A stretch of DNA of 64,000 bases from Tubulanus polymorphus (GCF_964204645.1 NC_134026.1:12304450-12368449), one strand, 5' to 3'; shown: positions 41,193 through 53,574, counted from the stretch's first letter. Numbers and translations: made by a program. The notes: a model not told the origin generated them from the sequence alone.

Positions 41193-42440
41193 CTAATACA
41201 TAACACTATTTAATTGAGAATTTACAATATTTAATTGCGCGTCAGATATAATATAAATGTGCATTTTGAAATTTTTGATTCCTTTATTCTTTTTCATGAA
41301 TAATTGTATTCCATCTTTAGTGTTTTGCAGTTTTTTTCCAGAACCATGTAATGAATTATCCTCTGTTGTTCTAAAATCTAACCATAATGCATATTTATTA
41401 CCGGTATAATAATCAATTTGATTGATATTACAATTTTCAGATGATTTCACTTTTTCATTCATAAAATGTTTTCTAATTTCTGGCCATTGATCAATCATTC
41501 TCATTCCTTGACAAAATATCTTATTTGCTATTCCTTCGATAGTTATTTCTACTTTTGTTATTTCAGGATTATAATAATTATCAACATTTATTGCGCCATT
41601 AGTATATGTTGCAATGGTAAAAAATATTAATATACCTTTAATAGATCTTCTTGGGAAGTTAATATTCTCATTAATAATTTCATCATTTGCATTAATAGTT
41701 ACAGTTTTAAATCTATCAATATAATCATATAATAATGAAAATCCTTGATTGTATTTAGTTTGAATTATACTTGAAATATTTTCATCAGTTACTGTATCAT
41801 ATTCTAAACATATATTCGATAATTTATAACTCATATCTTTATTAACGCTAGATATTACAATTTCATTTACAGGAGCAAATGTTATTTCGAATATAACGTC
41901 TTCTTGAATTGCGTATTTATATAAAGGCGCATTATTATTTATCAATTCAAAGTCTAATGGAATTTTATATTTGCTTCCATATATACTTTTTATCAATTAA
42001 TCTATAGAATTAGTTAATATTGCATTATGCGCTTCTGATCTTAATTTATTTTGGTTTTCTGATTGGATGCCTTGAAATATCATATTATTTCTATTTTCTT
42101 TAGTTAACCATAAATCTTTATAATGCATAAATAAATTATAATCATCTAATGAGAAAACTGTTTCTGGACCAATCTTTATCGTTAATTTTATAATCAAATA
42201 TCTCCCAACATTATCGACAACATAATTATTATTATTACCGGTTACTTTTCTATCGGCTGATAAATAAATACTATTTGGAACATAAAAAGTATTTTGTGTT
42301 AATCGAGGAATTCTAACATATAAAGTTTCATCGGGATTAATATTAGAAGGGTTATGAGTAATTCTATGATGAGATCTTTCTGCTTTAATAGCATTAGATA
42401 TTCTATGATTCTTAGAAGGATTGATATAACTCCCACTCAT
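41193..42440 (-). pseudogene. MCP: Major capsid protein (copy C), single nonsense codon
   Basis: 415 codons, complete at both ends, with one in-frame TAA near 41998 where copy B has an AAA (Lys) codon. Blocks: MSGSYINPSKNHRISNA, TLYVRIPRLTQNTFYVPNSI, the hallmark HYKDLWLTKENRNNMIFQGI, YKYAIQEDVIFEITFAPVNE and KIFCQGMRMIDQWPEIRKHF. The hallmark is the most reliable capsid marker in Polintons, which form double-jelly-roll capsomers. This is the best preserved capsid gene here. Confidence 0.93.
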
Positions 42441-42480
42441 TTATTTAACAAAAAAATTAATTATATATTTTTTATCATGT

Positions 42481-43898
42481 TTACTTGATATTTTTTGATA
42501 TCATATTTACTAACCCAAAAATAATTGCACTTACAACTGTAATTAAAAATAAAATAATATGTTCAGCAGCAAAGTTAATAATGTTTCCTGCAGATTTCAA
42601 TATAAAACCAACAATTGATGCAATAACTCCTGGCAATGCTGCAGCAGATTTTTTAGATAGTTCCCATAAATATTTTGCTAATTTCTTTAAACCATCTTCA
42701 ACTTTATCTTGTATAGAATTATTACCTGGGGGCTTATCCGGTTTATTTGGAGTAGGAGTAGTTTTTAAAGTATTTGATATTGCTAAACCAATTGTTGTAA
42801 ATAACATAGTTACAGCTGTTAGAATTGAAAGAATTGTTATACCTTCTAACTTAAATAATAATTTTATTCTATCTTTCAATGATATCATAGAATCTGGTTT
42901 TATCAACAAATCTTTAAAAAAAACTTTTAATTTTTTTATATGATTAAGATCATATGATTTTAATAATGTATCTCTTTCTTTTTCCTGTAATTCTTTGTTA
43001 TATTTTAAATCATCTATTTCTTTTTCTAAAGCTAACTTTCTGCTTTCATAATCAGCTTCCTCGATTAATTGAAGATCTCTATTTAATTCTAATTGTTTTA
43101 ATTCTTCATTTGCATTAGTTAATTCTTTTTCTAACATGGTTATTTTAGAAAATCTCATCTTAATATTAGCAATTTCACCAGCTGATTCTTGCATACCTTT
43201 TATTTCTCTACGTGCTTGTTCAGGAAATAAATGCTTCTAATTCATCATCAGTTAAATCAAATAATCCTTTTTCTAGTAAAGATTGTATTCGATTTATTCC
43301 AGTTTCAGTACCGGGTGTATCTAAAACACTATTCATCTCTTCTTCAAATGAATTCATTGTATCCAGTAAGTTATCTAAATGTTTTCCTAATTGTAATTGG
43401 CTTGAATCATTATCAATTTGTTGAATATCTCTTCTCGATGTTTCGGGTGTTGAAGATCTTAATTTATCTAATCGATCTCATGAAAAATGGGTCATCTTTT
43501 AAAATTTGCATTACAACATCTTCTGAATCAATTTCATCTATTACAACTTTTGGCAATAATTCGTTAACAATTTTATCTGTTACTCTAGATTTCATTCTAT
43601 ATAATTCCATGGGTTTATCAGGATATTCTTCTTGTTCTTTTTCTTATAGTTTCATAAATTCTTTTCTTTCTGTTCTAGTTGAAATTTTACCACTTTCAGG
43701 AGCTTCTAAATATTTATTTAATTTTTCACGTACTTCGGTATTAATTCCATCATAATCATCATCTTCACCTAAATTAGTATTATATTCTGTTTTATTATCG
43801 TTACTGAAACTTGTTTCGCTAAATTTGGGTTGTGGTTCATCACTTATACCAGGTTCATCTAAAGGATCCAACTGAATATCTTCTCCACCTTCTGCCAT
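42481..43898 (-). pseudogene. Acidic coiled-coil protein with hydrophobic C-terminal domain (copy C)
   Basis: N-terminal segment 43898-43644 (acidic, then VREKLNKYLEAPESGKI), frame changes near 43640, 43480 and 43215, then 237 open codons. These hold the coiled coil (FSKITMLEKELTNANEELKQ), a membrane-like helix (SILTAVTMLFTTIGLAIS), a proline-rich linker and the conserved KKLAKYLWELSKKSAAALPG domain. A final long hydrophobic stretch follows (HIILFLITVVSAIIFGLVN). It ends 41 bp before the capsid gene start. It shows what copy B has lost by deletion. Confidence 0.72.
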
Positions 43899-43920
43899 TT
43901 ACATAATAAAAAAATTAAAA

Positions 43921-45244
43921 TTAAAAATATAATATTCCTCCAATTACAATTCCTATACAAGTTATAGCTAATTTAGTATTTTCATGGGATTTATTATCAT
44001 TATCAGTTTTAATCATATCATGTTGAATATTATCAGTTCTAATATTTTCTGATGTATTGTAATCTTTTATTTTATAATCATTATTTAATTTAATATTCTT
44101 AGTTTTAGTTTCTGTTGATTGAATATGTTTTTTTATTTTTTTCACCTTCCATTAATTTTCGAGCAGTAATTATCTTTTTATTTATATCATTTAATCCAAA
44201 TGAATTATTTATTGTTGCAGTTTTAATTAGATTATTGTAACCAATTATGTTTCCCATCTTTAATACTATATCATTAGAAATAATTAATAGATTAGGACCT
44301 ATACAATAATTTAATCTAATATGTGATTTATCTATATATTTATTTTGATATCTTACAATGTTTTCTGGAATCGATCTATTTTTATCATTATGAATGGAAT
44401 CTTCAAATACTACTTTAAATTGTTTCTGCGCATCGAATGAAGTGTTATCATTTCCAATTATTGGGGATCTTGCTTCAACTTGCGCACCTAAAATACATAT
44501 CAAATAAGTTCTAATAGATTGATTTATTCTTTGTATTCCAGCTTTAGTAAAACCTTCACTATTTTCTAAAATGAAATTAACCCAACCATTATTGTTTTGT
44601 TGTTGTTTATTATTATAATATTTTGGTAATTCATTCCAATTTAGTGTTCTTATATCTGAATTTGTCATTATTTTTCCAAATTCTTTAGTTTATAATATTC
44701 CTAATCCGCCCATTGTTCCAATTTTTGCTCTAAAATCTTTATTTGAATTAATATTAAATTAATTACATATTTTATAAAACTTAGAAAAATTAATATTATT
44801 ATTCAATTCTTTAAAATATTTTGAACCTGGTAAAGGACATTCTAATTCATCTAATATTAATTTTATTTGAAAATAAGTATGAAATCTAAAAAGTGATAAC
44901 ATCAATGGTAAACTTGGTTTGTTTAAATGATCATTCCAACTAATTCCACATCCTGTTGTTGCGCAATAAACAGCAAAATTTTATTGGTTCCGCCAATACT
45001 TCATGTTACATTTTAATAACCATTGTTTTGCCTCATTTAAATTTTTAAAATTAATTGTATACACATGAAATATATTTTCCATCTTTACATGAAAATTATT
45101 ACTTTCAGTAACATAAATATATAAATCAATTAATGAATTAAAAACTTCATTTCTATATGTAATATCTTTATTAAAATCTATTGCTGGAATATTGTATTTA
45201 ATTGATTTATTATATTGGAAAGCTTTTGGAAAACTATCTGCCAT
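43921..45244 (-). pseudogene. Large tail-anchored protein (copy C)
   Basis: It opens with 87 codons from MADSFPKAFQYNKSIKYNIP, is interrupted around 44975 and 44690-44760 by stops, and is open again from 44668 (MTNSDIRTLNWNELPKYYNN). The C-terminal linker and anchor (LAITCIGIVIGGILYF) are in a third frame ending at 43921. Copy C retains the approximately 36-bp segment that copy B lacks before the linker. Confidence 0.72.
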
Positions 45245-45261
45245 TTATATAACTAAAAATT

Positions 45262-45696
45262 TAATAATTTATTAATTCTTTTAATAATTTATCTTGTTCT
45301 TCAACTGTTATATGGCCATTTAAACTTATTATATAATCTAGTGTATTCTTTAATTTATTAATTTCTTTTATATTAGTTTTAATTTTTTTCTTTATTACTT
45401 TTTATATTTAATTTTGAACTTATACCAGTTAAAACACTTGAACTTAATCCTAATACACCAATTGATATAGCTAAAGGTGTTAATGGACTGAATATTGCTA
45501 GAAATGTTATTACAGAACTAATTGTAACCGAACCACTAATAATAAGATAATATATAATTTTACTTTTTAAATATTTTTTCTTTTTAACTTTTAAGTCATT
45601 TTCAAATTCTAATATTTGTTTTTCTAAATATATTTTTAATTTAGTTTTATTTATATCATGAGGAATAATATCAATATTATCAACTTTATCATCCAT
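45262..45696 (-). pseudogene. Two-segment membrane protein (copy C), frameshifted
   Basis: 105 codons (MDDKVDNIDIIPHDINKTKL ... SSKLNIKSNKEKN), then a frameshift in an A/T run near 45390. The last 40 codons equivalent to copy B follow in another frame. Confidence 0.75.
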
Positions 45697-45717
45697 TTAT
45701 TTAGCAAAAAAAAATTA

Positions 45718-46140
45718 CTAATTAGTAAACTTATAAGCAACAAATATAACAATAACTGTTCCGCCTAAAATCCAAATGATTTCATATTTCTGTTGTTCTT
45801 TACTTGGGGTATAATAATCTGATATTGTAGGTTAATGTAGATGTAATTTTTCTTTATTTGTTACTGCGTTATATAAACTCATTGCATCATCAACTGATTG
45901 AACATCTCTGTGTGAAATCTTCTGATCATATAATTCTTTGTTAATATAATCCATATAGTTTTGTCTCTTTTCTCTTTATTCTTCTGCAGCTTTATTGTAT
46001 TTCTCTAATGCTAAGTTATGTCTTTTTTGTTCTTTTAATGAACCATTTTTATCGATATGCTTAAATATATAACCGCCACCTGTAAATGCTAAAGCGTTAA
46101 CAATTGCCGATCCTATAATAGTTATAACTGCAGAAGCCAT
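45718..46140 (-). pseudogene. Conserved membrane-anchored protein (copy C), stops present
   Basis: Same gene as 17454-17876. Stops occur near 45975 and 45833, where the SDYY motif region is altered. N- and C-terminal hydrophobic segments are still recognisable. Confidence 0.75.
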
Positions 46141-46164
46141 TTATTTAGTAAAATAATTATGTAT

Positions 46165-46387
46165 TTATATGGGAGGGATATATTTTTGTTTTTCCAAATA
46201 ATCAATAGTTAAATTAGATAAAGTAACTGCTAACGTTAATTTTAAAATATCATTTATATCAAATCTATCAACATTAACACTTCCCATTTTAAATACTTTT
46301 TTTAATACCATTGAATAACCAACAGTTTCCAACTGATAGTAATGCTCCATTATATAATCCAGTTATAATCCACTTATTATCACTCAT
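46165..46387 (-). pseudogene. Small membrane protein (copy C), frameshifted
   Basis: It starts at 46387 after a TTTTTTGATTAATAAATG-type box. A one-base insertion near 46335 shifts the frame. From 46350 on it reads VGYSMVLKKVFKMG to the KYIPPI ending. Confidence 0.7.
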
Positions 46388-46390
46388 TTA

Positions 46391-46729
46391 TTAATCAAAA
46401 AAATTACTATCATCAAAATATTTAGTTATCTTATTTATGATTAATTCAACATTTATTTCATTACTACTTTGATGATTATCATATATTTTGGTTAATATGT
46501 TTTTAATATCATCAATAATTCCATCTTCATTTAATTCATAATATTCTAAAGGTGATTTCATTAAATCAATTACTTTTTCTATATTATAATTTTCTTTATT
46601 AATCATTGATGCATTGTTAAATGATTTACTTTTTATATCAGTAATTACATCATTTAGTTTAATTCTTATTTCTTTACCATGTTTAAAATCAAACCCAAAA
46701 CATATACTCGGCCCAACAGTTATATTCAT
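46391..46729 (-). CDS. Small conserved protein of unknown function (copy C), full length
   Basis: 112 codons (MNITVGPSICFGFDFKHGKE ... INKITKYFDDSNFFD), the only uninterrupted full-length version. Lysine- and aspartate-rich, with predicted helices and no membrane segment. The start box is TTTTTTCACTATATAAATG. It lies between the penton-like and small membrane-protein genes. Confidence 0.65.
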   Translation of the reverse strand: MNITVGPSICFGFDFKHGKEIRIKLNDVITDIKSKSFNNASMINKENYNIEKVIDLMKSPLEYYELNEDGIIDDIKNILTKIYDNHQSSNEINVELIINKITKYFDDSNFFD

Positions 46730-46746
46730 TTATATAGTGAAAAAAA

Positions 46747-47507
46747 TTACTCTCTACATCTTATAACTAATTCATAAATTACAGGGAAATTATTTAAATC
46801 AATTAAGTATCCATTATGATTTCTAATTTCTAATCTAAAATTATTAAAACGAGGAATGCATGGTTTGAAATCACATTCTGTTAAATTATAATTTATTTGC
46901 GTTCCTAATTCTTTAACATTTTTCAATGGTAAAATGTTTAGTAAACCAGAATTACAAGTTATATCTTTTGTTGCTTCGAATGTTTTTGTAGGATCGATTA
47001 AATTGCAATAAATATAAAAGTGTGTAAAAGGTATCAAGTTTGGTGTAGCCTCAATATTTGTAAAAGATTTATCTGGAGGAATTCCTAACAGTTTAGCTAT
47101 AGGTTTTTTACCATAAATTTATGTTTTTCAATATCAGCCAACCTTATCTTTATTTTGTCAGAACTCTCACTTTTTAAAAATCTAATATTAGACCCGGAAT
47201 TTTTACCTGACTTGTGCCAGGCTTTTCTATTAATTTCTTGTGCCAATGTATCTAAATTATATAACCCCCCGGTTTTAAATATATATAGGCCCATTCATTT
47301 TTATTTTTATTGAAAATTAAAAAGGCTCTATGTTCAACAGTTTTATTCGATATATTGTAAAATGAGTTACATAAACTTATATTTACTAATTTTAAATCAA
47401 CACAATTTTTATATTCTCTATCTAATTGTACTAGTAAATTATGAGATTTATAATTTGTAAGTCTTTGTAGAATCTAGAAATATTCTGTATTCTTTTAGTT
47501 CCACCAT
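46747..47507 (-). pseudogene. mCP: Minor capsid (penton-like) protein (copy C), several frameshifts
   Basis: The start is at 47507. Lesions lie near 47460, 47280 and 47100. The C-terminal part from 47037 is open and conserved (FTHFYIYCNLIDPTKTFEAT, FKPCIPRFNNFRLEIRNHNG, FPVIYELVIR) and runs three codons past copy A's stop. Confidence 0.8.
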
Positions 47508-47523
47508 TTATTTTACATATTTT

Positions 47524-47876
47524 ATTCGAAATCTATTTCGTGGTGCCCCTTTTCATTCTTACCCTTTGTATACGAAATAGAAATCTCCAGAACATAATTC
47601 TTCTAGATCTTTACTTGATAATCTAACAAATCTATCTGGTAAATATGTTCTAAATTTATATGTATTTCCTTTTAATCCTTCATATTCTAAGTGTATAACT
47701 AATTTATCTCCATATTTGTTAGTAACTGTATCAATATTTGTAATTAGATATTTCTTATGGATTATTAATTCTTTTAACTTCTTAAATTTATAATCTACTG
47801 ATTTGACATTTGAAGTATCTTTTATTCTATCTAGAAATGATTTGTTGTTCTCACTGTTTGCTTGTTTACTCTCCAT
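47524..47876 (-). pseudogene. Small conserved protein (copy C), C-terminal frameshift
   Basis: 105 codons match copy B (KKYLITNIDTVTNKYGDKLV, LPDRFVRLSSKDLEEL), then a frameshift near 47560 changes the end. The upstream polymerase frame reads through into its first 15 codons because the polymerase stop is lost. Confidence 0.75.
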
Positions 47877-50800
47877 TTATTATACATATTTTTATTAAAA
47901 TTTGAATAACACGTTAGAATTCTTTTCAGTATCTCCTTCTCTTTTGTTTCTTCTCTTTTAAATTTTAGGTATTCATCTAAATTACAACCATAAGCAACTG
48001 TATGAATTCCATCATCTAAAATATATCTTTTATCATCAAATGGGTTTAGACTTATCTTTTCAATTTCTTCAATAAACATTTCATGATCTTCAGATCTTAA
48101 ACATTTCATCTCGTGTTTTCTAACTTCTTCATTGAATATACAATTGATGTAATCTTTGAAATGAATATTCTTTTCTACTTCACTTTTGGTTATTCCTTTT
48201 AACTTTTTAGCTTCATGTTCTTTAGTTTTATATGAATACATTTTAGATCTAATACCAATGAACTCTATCATTTCTTCACCGCCTAATTCATCCTTAAACT
48301 TCCCGGGTCGCTTTTTATTATCATTGCTAAACAATTCATGATCTTTAGGATAGTTACTAAAATCAAAATGATGTTTAAATGTTTTTAAATCATCAGTTAT
48401 GTTATTAGTTTTTATCTTTAATATGTAACTGTCAGTATCAAAGTATAGAATTTCTATATGATTTTCTCCAAAATGAGGTTGTAATACGTTATAATAGAAT
48501 TCATACATCAATAGCTTTGATATTTCTAAAACTGAAGCACCAACATAGATTGGTTTATTAAATTTCATTGATGTTCTTCTCATCTTAACTGCAGCTAAAT
48601 TTTCATCAAATATTCTGTTACCTATAAATTTAGGATATGTTTGTAAATGCCTTATCCTTTTGCCATTACTTACTAACTCAATATCATTTCTATTTCTAAT
48701 ATTTTCACAAGTCTTACCATAGAATGCATTATTCATTAACTTGAAGAAATCTTTCTCGAAATCAGTTTTAGCTTGAGTTCTCTGTTTGGTGTTAAAATCT
48801 ATATATTTTTCTAACCACTTAGATTGACTAAATGAAATATATCTATGTACTTTTTTTAGAACCATTCCTTGTTTTAGATACAACTTTAACATTCTATAAT
48901 GTACTACATAATTAGATTTATCTTCCTGAGTTACCATTAACTTTTCTGTATGAATACGATTTTCGGGTTTAATTCTTTTTTGGTAATTTGATAATTCTTC
49001 ATGAGTTACAGTTTTATGTTCGGGACAGTAAGCTAGATTTCTAGATTTAAATTTAATATGTTCAGGATATTCTAAATCTACAACAAAGAAGTAACCAGTA
49101 TCTGAATCATCTGCAATATCTAGAATTCTTTTCTTCCAATCAAATTTATCATTATTTTCACGTTGTAAAACTTCACTTATTTCAAATACTCCACAAGGTT
49201 GTGGTTCCATCATTGCCCAACCATACAAATTATTTGCATATATAATAACTTATATCCAGGGTTATCATTTACATTGAAATATCTATCCCCTAATACACCT
49301 GAAACACCTCCTCTTATAGATTTTTCAAATAATAGTAATTGATCTATATTTGTTAACAAATCCATTTTTATATCTGTAAATTTTAATCCACAATCCCATG
49401 TTAAACCTGGTGATGAATAACAATGACAAGGATCAATGTTAAAATATTTTAGGTTTACATCTCTAAACCTTTCGAATATATCGGTTAATAATAATACATC
49501 TGATTTTAGATATAAATCTACTAATTGCCCATGATTTTTCATTCTAAAATGATTCCAAATATTCAATGTTCTGTTATATACTTCATCTTTAACATATTCA
49601 TTTTTTAATTCATCATAGAATTGTTCTTTTAATAATTCAGTTATGTTAAAATCATTATGTGATTTATAAAATGAATATGGAATTGCGCCTTTATATCTCA
49701 TTAATTGAAAATCATCATTATTTGGGTAGTGTTGCTTTAATATTTTTAATTCATCATCAACTAATGATTTTGATAAGTTATCTAATGAACCTTTTAAAAA
49801 TCTATATGAATCTATACATCTTAGGCAACCAAATTGGAATGATATATAATTCCAGATGTTTTAGCTAACATTCTAAATTTATAAGTTGGTATTTTATCTT
49901 TTGATCTATTTGAATTTAATCTTTCTATTTCATTATTAATTTCTTCTATTTTATGGCATAACTGTTTGATAAATAAATGTGCATCATATCCTGATAGATT
50001 ATGAAATATAACTGGAACAAAATTTACTTTTTTGGCTTGTAAATTACAATTCTCATGCGCTGCGCCTCTAAACTTTCCATTCAAATGAACATGGTCTCTT
50101 ACTTTTTTATCTTTATAATTAAATATCTTTTCACAATAATAACATTTACCCGCAAACACAAATTCTTCTTTATCTTCTTCTGTCATTATAATTTCTATAT
50201 TTGTATTCAATAATTTACTAAATCTTATTTCATATTCAATTAATAAGTCACAAAAATGATTGATAACATTTTCATTTCTATAATTATAATATTCACTTTT
50301 AATTAGTTCTGGATAATCAGATTTTATATATAGTCCGAAAGCTGCAGCTGATTGATGAATCTTTTTAATTGTATTTGTTTTTGGTGGTTCATCTGAAAAA
50401 TAATTTACATTAGAATTTAATTTCTTTCTTTTATAATATATTTCTTTTCTATCTTGATCAGTTAATTCTTTATTTAATGATTCAAAATCTCCATATATGA
50501 CAAATAGAACTTTATTTTTGTAATCATATTTTTTGAATTCTAATATTTTATCCTTTTCATTTGGTAAAACTAATTTACAATAATCATGATTTTCACATAA
50601 TTGTTTATGATTTAATAATGTACTTTCATTACTGAATCTATGTAAACATTTTCTACAAAGATATATTTTATGGTGATCATTTTCTGATTTAAAAAATAAA
50701 TCGATTTGTTTAATCCACATATAATGATTCTCATAATATAATATATCTATAACATCATTTGAATCATAATCTTTTGATAGGTATAAAGGTTCTAATGTAT

Positions 50801-51938
50801 AATGTTTTATATTGTTAACTTTTGTATTTGGTAATTTGATTAGATCAAATACATTTATCTTTATATTATTATCTCTTTCTATTTTTGGGATGTTTTTAAT
50901 TATAACAGGATACTTATCTATCTTATAATTATTTTCAAATGGTTTATAATGAGTTAATCTAAAACTATGTGTAATATCTTCTGTTGGATGTAAGCAACTT
51001 ATAATTGTCCATAGAAAACATTTATCATCTTCATTTTGTACATTTATTACAGCATTAGTTTTAAATGGTAGTTTAATATAACTAGATGCTTCAATATCTG
51101 GTTCTTTATAATATGATACATTATTTTCATCAATTGGTTTTGATTTAGTTAACTTATTATATTTTGTGTTATACACATGTAAAGTCATAAATATTATTTC
51201 ATCGAATATTAAACCTGATCCTTCAAAATATTTCTCTTCTATTTTAGTTTTTACTTCATTATAACATTTATCTAATTTATCATCTATATGTTGTTTATAT
51301 ATAATATGTTGTGAATGAGAATTTATATTATATATTGGTTTATCTTCAGATTTTATAAACTTTACTTTAACTGATATACTAATTTTAGGGTATTCAACAT
51401 CTATTATTATTTTTATTATTTCTTTCATATTTTCTAAATGTTTTTTATTTTCTTCTAATGTTTTTCCTTTATGAAATTTAAACTCGATAGCTGCTGGGCC
51501 AATATCACTTTTAAATGCTTCGGTTATCTCTATATCTTTTTTATTATCTAATGAATTAATATAATTTCGTACATCTTCCATGTATGGTCTTTTATTGTTT
51601 AATTTATTTTTTATGCTTTTAATTGTCTTCTGTTTCTTATCATTATCTTTATCAAAATAATCTTCACCTAAAATATCATTATTCATATTTCTAATATGAC
51701 TTTTAGATTTTAAATGTTCTTTATAATATCTTTTATCACTGAATGATTGATTACATGTATCACATTTGTATGTTTCTTTTTCATTCTTTAATTCATCTAA
51801 TTTAGTTTCTAATATATCATCTTTATATTCTAGTTTCAATTTATTCTCTAAATGTGTTTTAGTTTTATTATGTCTTGATTTTTGGGATTTATCTATATTG
51901 ATATTACATGTTGGGCAGTAGTACTTATTTGCTTCCAT
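47831..51938 (-). pseudogene. POLB: Protein-primed DNA polymerase B (copy C)
   Basis: The N-terminal 705 codons are open (two zinc fingers, CFLWTIISCLHPTEDITH, YGDFESL, RDHVHLNGKFRGAAH, NLSGYDAHLF). A frameshift follows near 49830. A second frameshift near 49230 falls exactly in polymerase motif A. Motif B (KLMNNAFYGK) and motif C (YFDTDSYI) are intact downstream. The natural stop is changed (TAA to TAT), so the frame runs into the next gene, ending at 47831. Copy C preserves motif C, which copy B has lost. Confidence 0.94.
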
Positions 51939-52171
51939 TTTAATACTAAATTTTTTATTAAAATTGATTTTAGAAGTTCAATAATTTATATCATGTATTA
52001 TTTCAATCACACTTTACTAACACTTTTAATGTCTAAAAATCTAACTCATACAAATATGAATATTGAAATAATGTTTAAAATATATCTATATATCTATTCT
52101 ATAAGAGCTTACACTTTTATATTGAATAATCTGTCAATTTAAATGTTATTCATGTATATGAATATCTTAAG

Positions 52172-52324
52172 AGTAATAGGGGTTTAGTTGTTCTATATTA
52201 AAGGTTGAATGATCGAGTGAGTAAAAAATAAAAAATAAATTCGAGTGTGCGAGAATTTATTTTTTATTTTTTTACTCACTCGACCTCTCGACCTTTGGTA
52301 TAGAACAACTAAACCCCTATTACT
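52172..52324. repeat. Palindrome at the right terminus of copy C
   Basis: Both arms read AGTAATAGGGGTTTAGTTG inward, unlike any other terminus here. The axis keeps the AAATAAATTC stem and a TCGCACACTC-type loop. Confidence 0.92.
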
Positions 52325-52330
52325 CTCTTA
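52325..52330. repeat. Target-site duplication CTCTTA (right)
   Basis: Identical to 30231-30236. Confidence 0.85.
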
Positions 52331-52372
52331 GTTGTGAGTCAAACACCTTATCCACCCTGCCACTGGACAGGA
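52325..52372 (-). repeat. tRNA-derived sequence, box A half (SINE-like)
   Basis: On the - strand it contains TGGCAGGGTGGATAAGG, close to the pol III box A consensus, then an anticodon-arm-like stretch that stops at the Polinton end. Its other half is at 30201-30236. Confidence 0.6.
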
Positions 52373-52639
52373 CGCGTCTTTTACCGTTAGTGGGAGGACG
52401 CGACACGGCGAGTGGCGATTGCTACTTTCATCTGGTGTTATCTTACAGTACGTAATTTTACGTTAAAAATAGGATGGAGAGTGCATAGATAGAATCTACG
52501 CGGATAGAATGATTATTATATTACTATCGGAATTCTACATTTCGATTAGAAGCTGTTAGTTGTCGAATCTGATAGATGAACTTTTTGTGCGAAAAAAAAG
52601 TGGAAAATATGTAAATAATAATAATAATCAACAGAATTA

Positions 52640-53574
52640 CAAGAGCGTTTTATAGAGTTTGTAACGAATTTGATATAGATATAAATAATTCTGATTTTAG
52701 AACAAAAATTGGAACAATAAGATCAATTCCTTGTCCTGAAAATATTTTACAATATTGTGCACTTCCCATACCATCTAATAGTTTTTATAATACCTATAAT
52801 AATAAATTAGGTTATGGTAAAATAGAAAACATGGATTTACAAACATTAAATGTCAATAAATTACCGAAATTTTATGATCATTTAAAACAAGAAAACATTA
52901 ATGGTTGGGTTTATTTTATTTTAGATAATAGTGAAGGTTTTACTAAATCAGGTATACAAAGAATAAATCAAACAATTAGAACTTATTTGATATGTATTCA
53001 AGGTGCACAAGTTGAAACAAGATCCCCAATAATTGGAAATTTAAATACATCATTTGATACACAAAAACAATTTAAAGTATTATTTGAAGATTCAATTCAT
53101 AATGATAAAAATAGATCGATTCCAGAAAATATAGTTAGGTACCAAAATTATTTAGATAAATCACATGTAAGATTAAATTATTGTATAGGTCCTAATTTAT
53201 TAATTATTTCTTATGATTTAATATTAAAAATGGGAAATATAATTGGTTATAATAATTTAATTAAGACTGCAACAATAAATAATTCATTTGGATTAAATGA
53301 TATAAATTAAAAGATTATTACTGCTCCAAAATTAATGGAAGGTGAAAAAATTAAAAAAAAAACATATTCAATCAACAGAAACTAAAACTAAGAATATTTA
53401 ATCAAATAATGATTCTAAAGTAAAAGATTACAATACAACAGAAAATATATAAGCCGATATTATCCAACATGATATAATTAAAACTAATAATGATAATAAA
53501 TCAGATGAAAATACTAAATTAGCTATAACTTGTATAAGAATTGTAATAGGAGGAATATTATATTTCAAATTTTA
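52640..53574 (+). pseudogene. Tail-anchored protein, C-terminal part (copy D)
   Basis: It enters mid-gene and is open from 52831 to 53310 (GWVYFILDNSEGFTKSGIQR, RTYLICIQGAQVETRSPIIG). A TAA then ends it where copies B and C continue. The linker and anchor (LAITCIRIVIGGILYF) follow in other frames up to 53574. Confidence 0.75.

Larger units (their letters stand above)
30237..52324. mobile_element. Putative composite unit: orphan terminus, 4.2 kb foreign DNA and Polinton copy C
   Basis: The unit is bounded by inverted AGTAATAGGGG termini and the direct hexamer CTCTTA, and its flanks are two halves of one tRNA-like sequence. Inside, 30261-34497 is not Polinton DNA (foldback element, gag-like and BEL/Pao fragments). 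A second left-type terminus starts at 34498. Either the whole block moved as one unit, or later recombination brought in the 4.2 kb next to an ordinary insertion. Confidence 0.6.
34498..52324 (-). mobile_element. Polinton copy C (inverted relative to B)
   Basis: The left end at 34498 reads AGTAATAGGGGTAATGGGC; the right end reads AGTAATAGGGGTTTAGTTG when read inward. The two outer palindromes therefore differ, although the subterminal repeats inside them (34789-35010 and 51960-52170) match. Gene content and order are those of copy B, reversed. The hexamer before 34498 (CAGCAC) does not match the one after 52324 (CTCTTA). The two ends thus do not come from one simple insertion. Confidence 0.9.

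Noticed and set aside
42485-43755. Long + strand open frames opposite the acidic protein of copy C
   Set aside because: Antisense shadows; the - strand carries the conserved protein shared with copies B, D and E.
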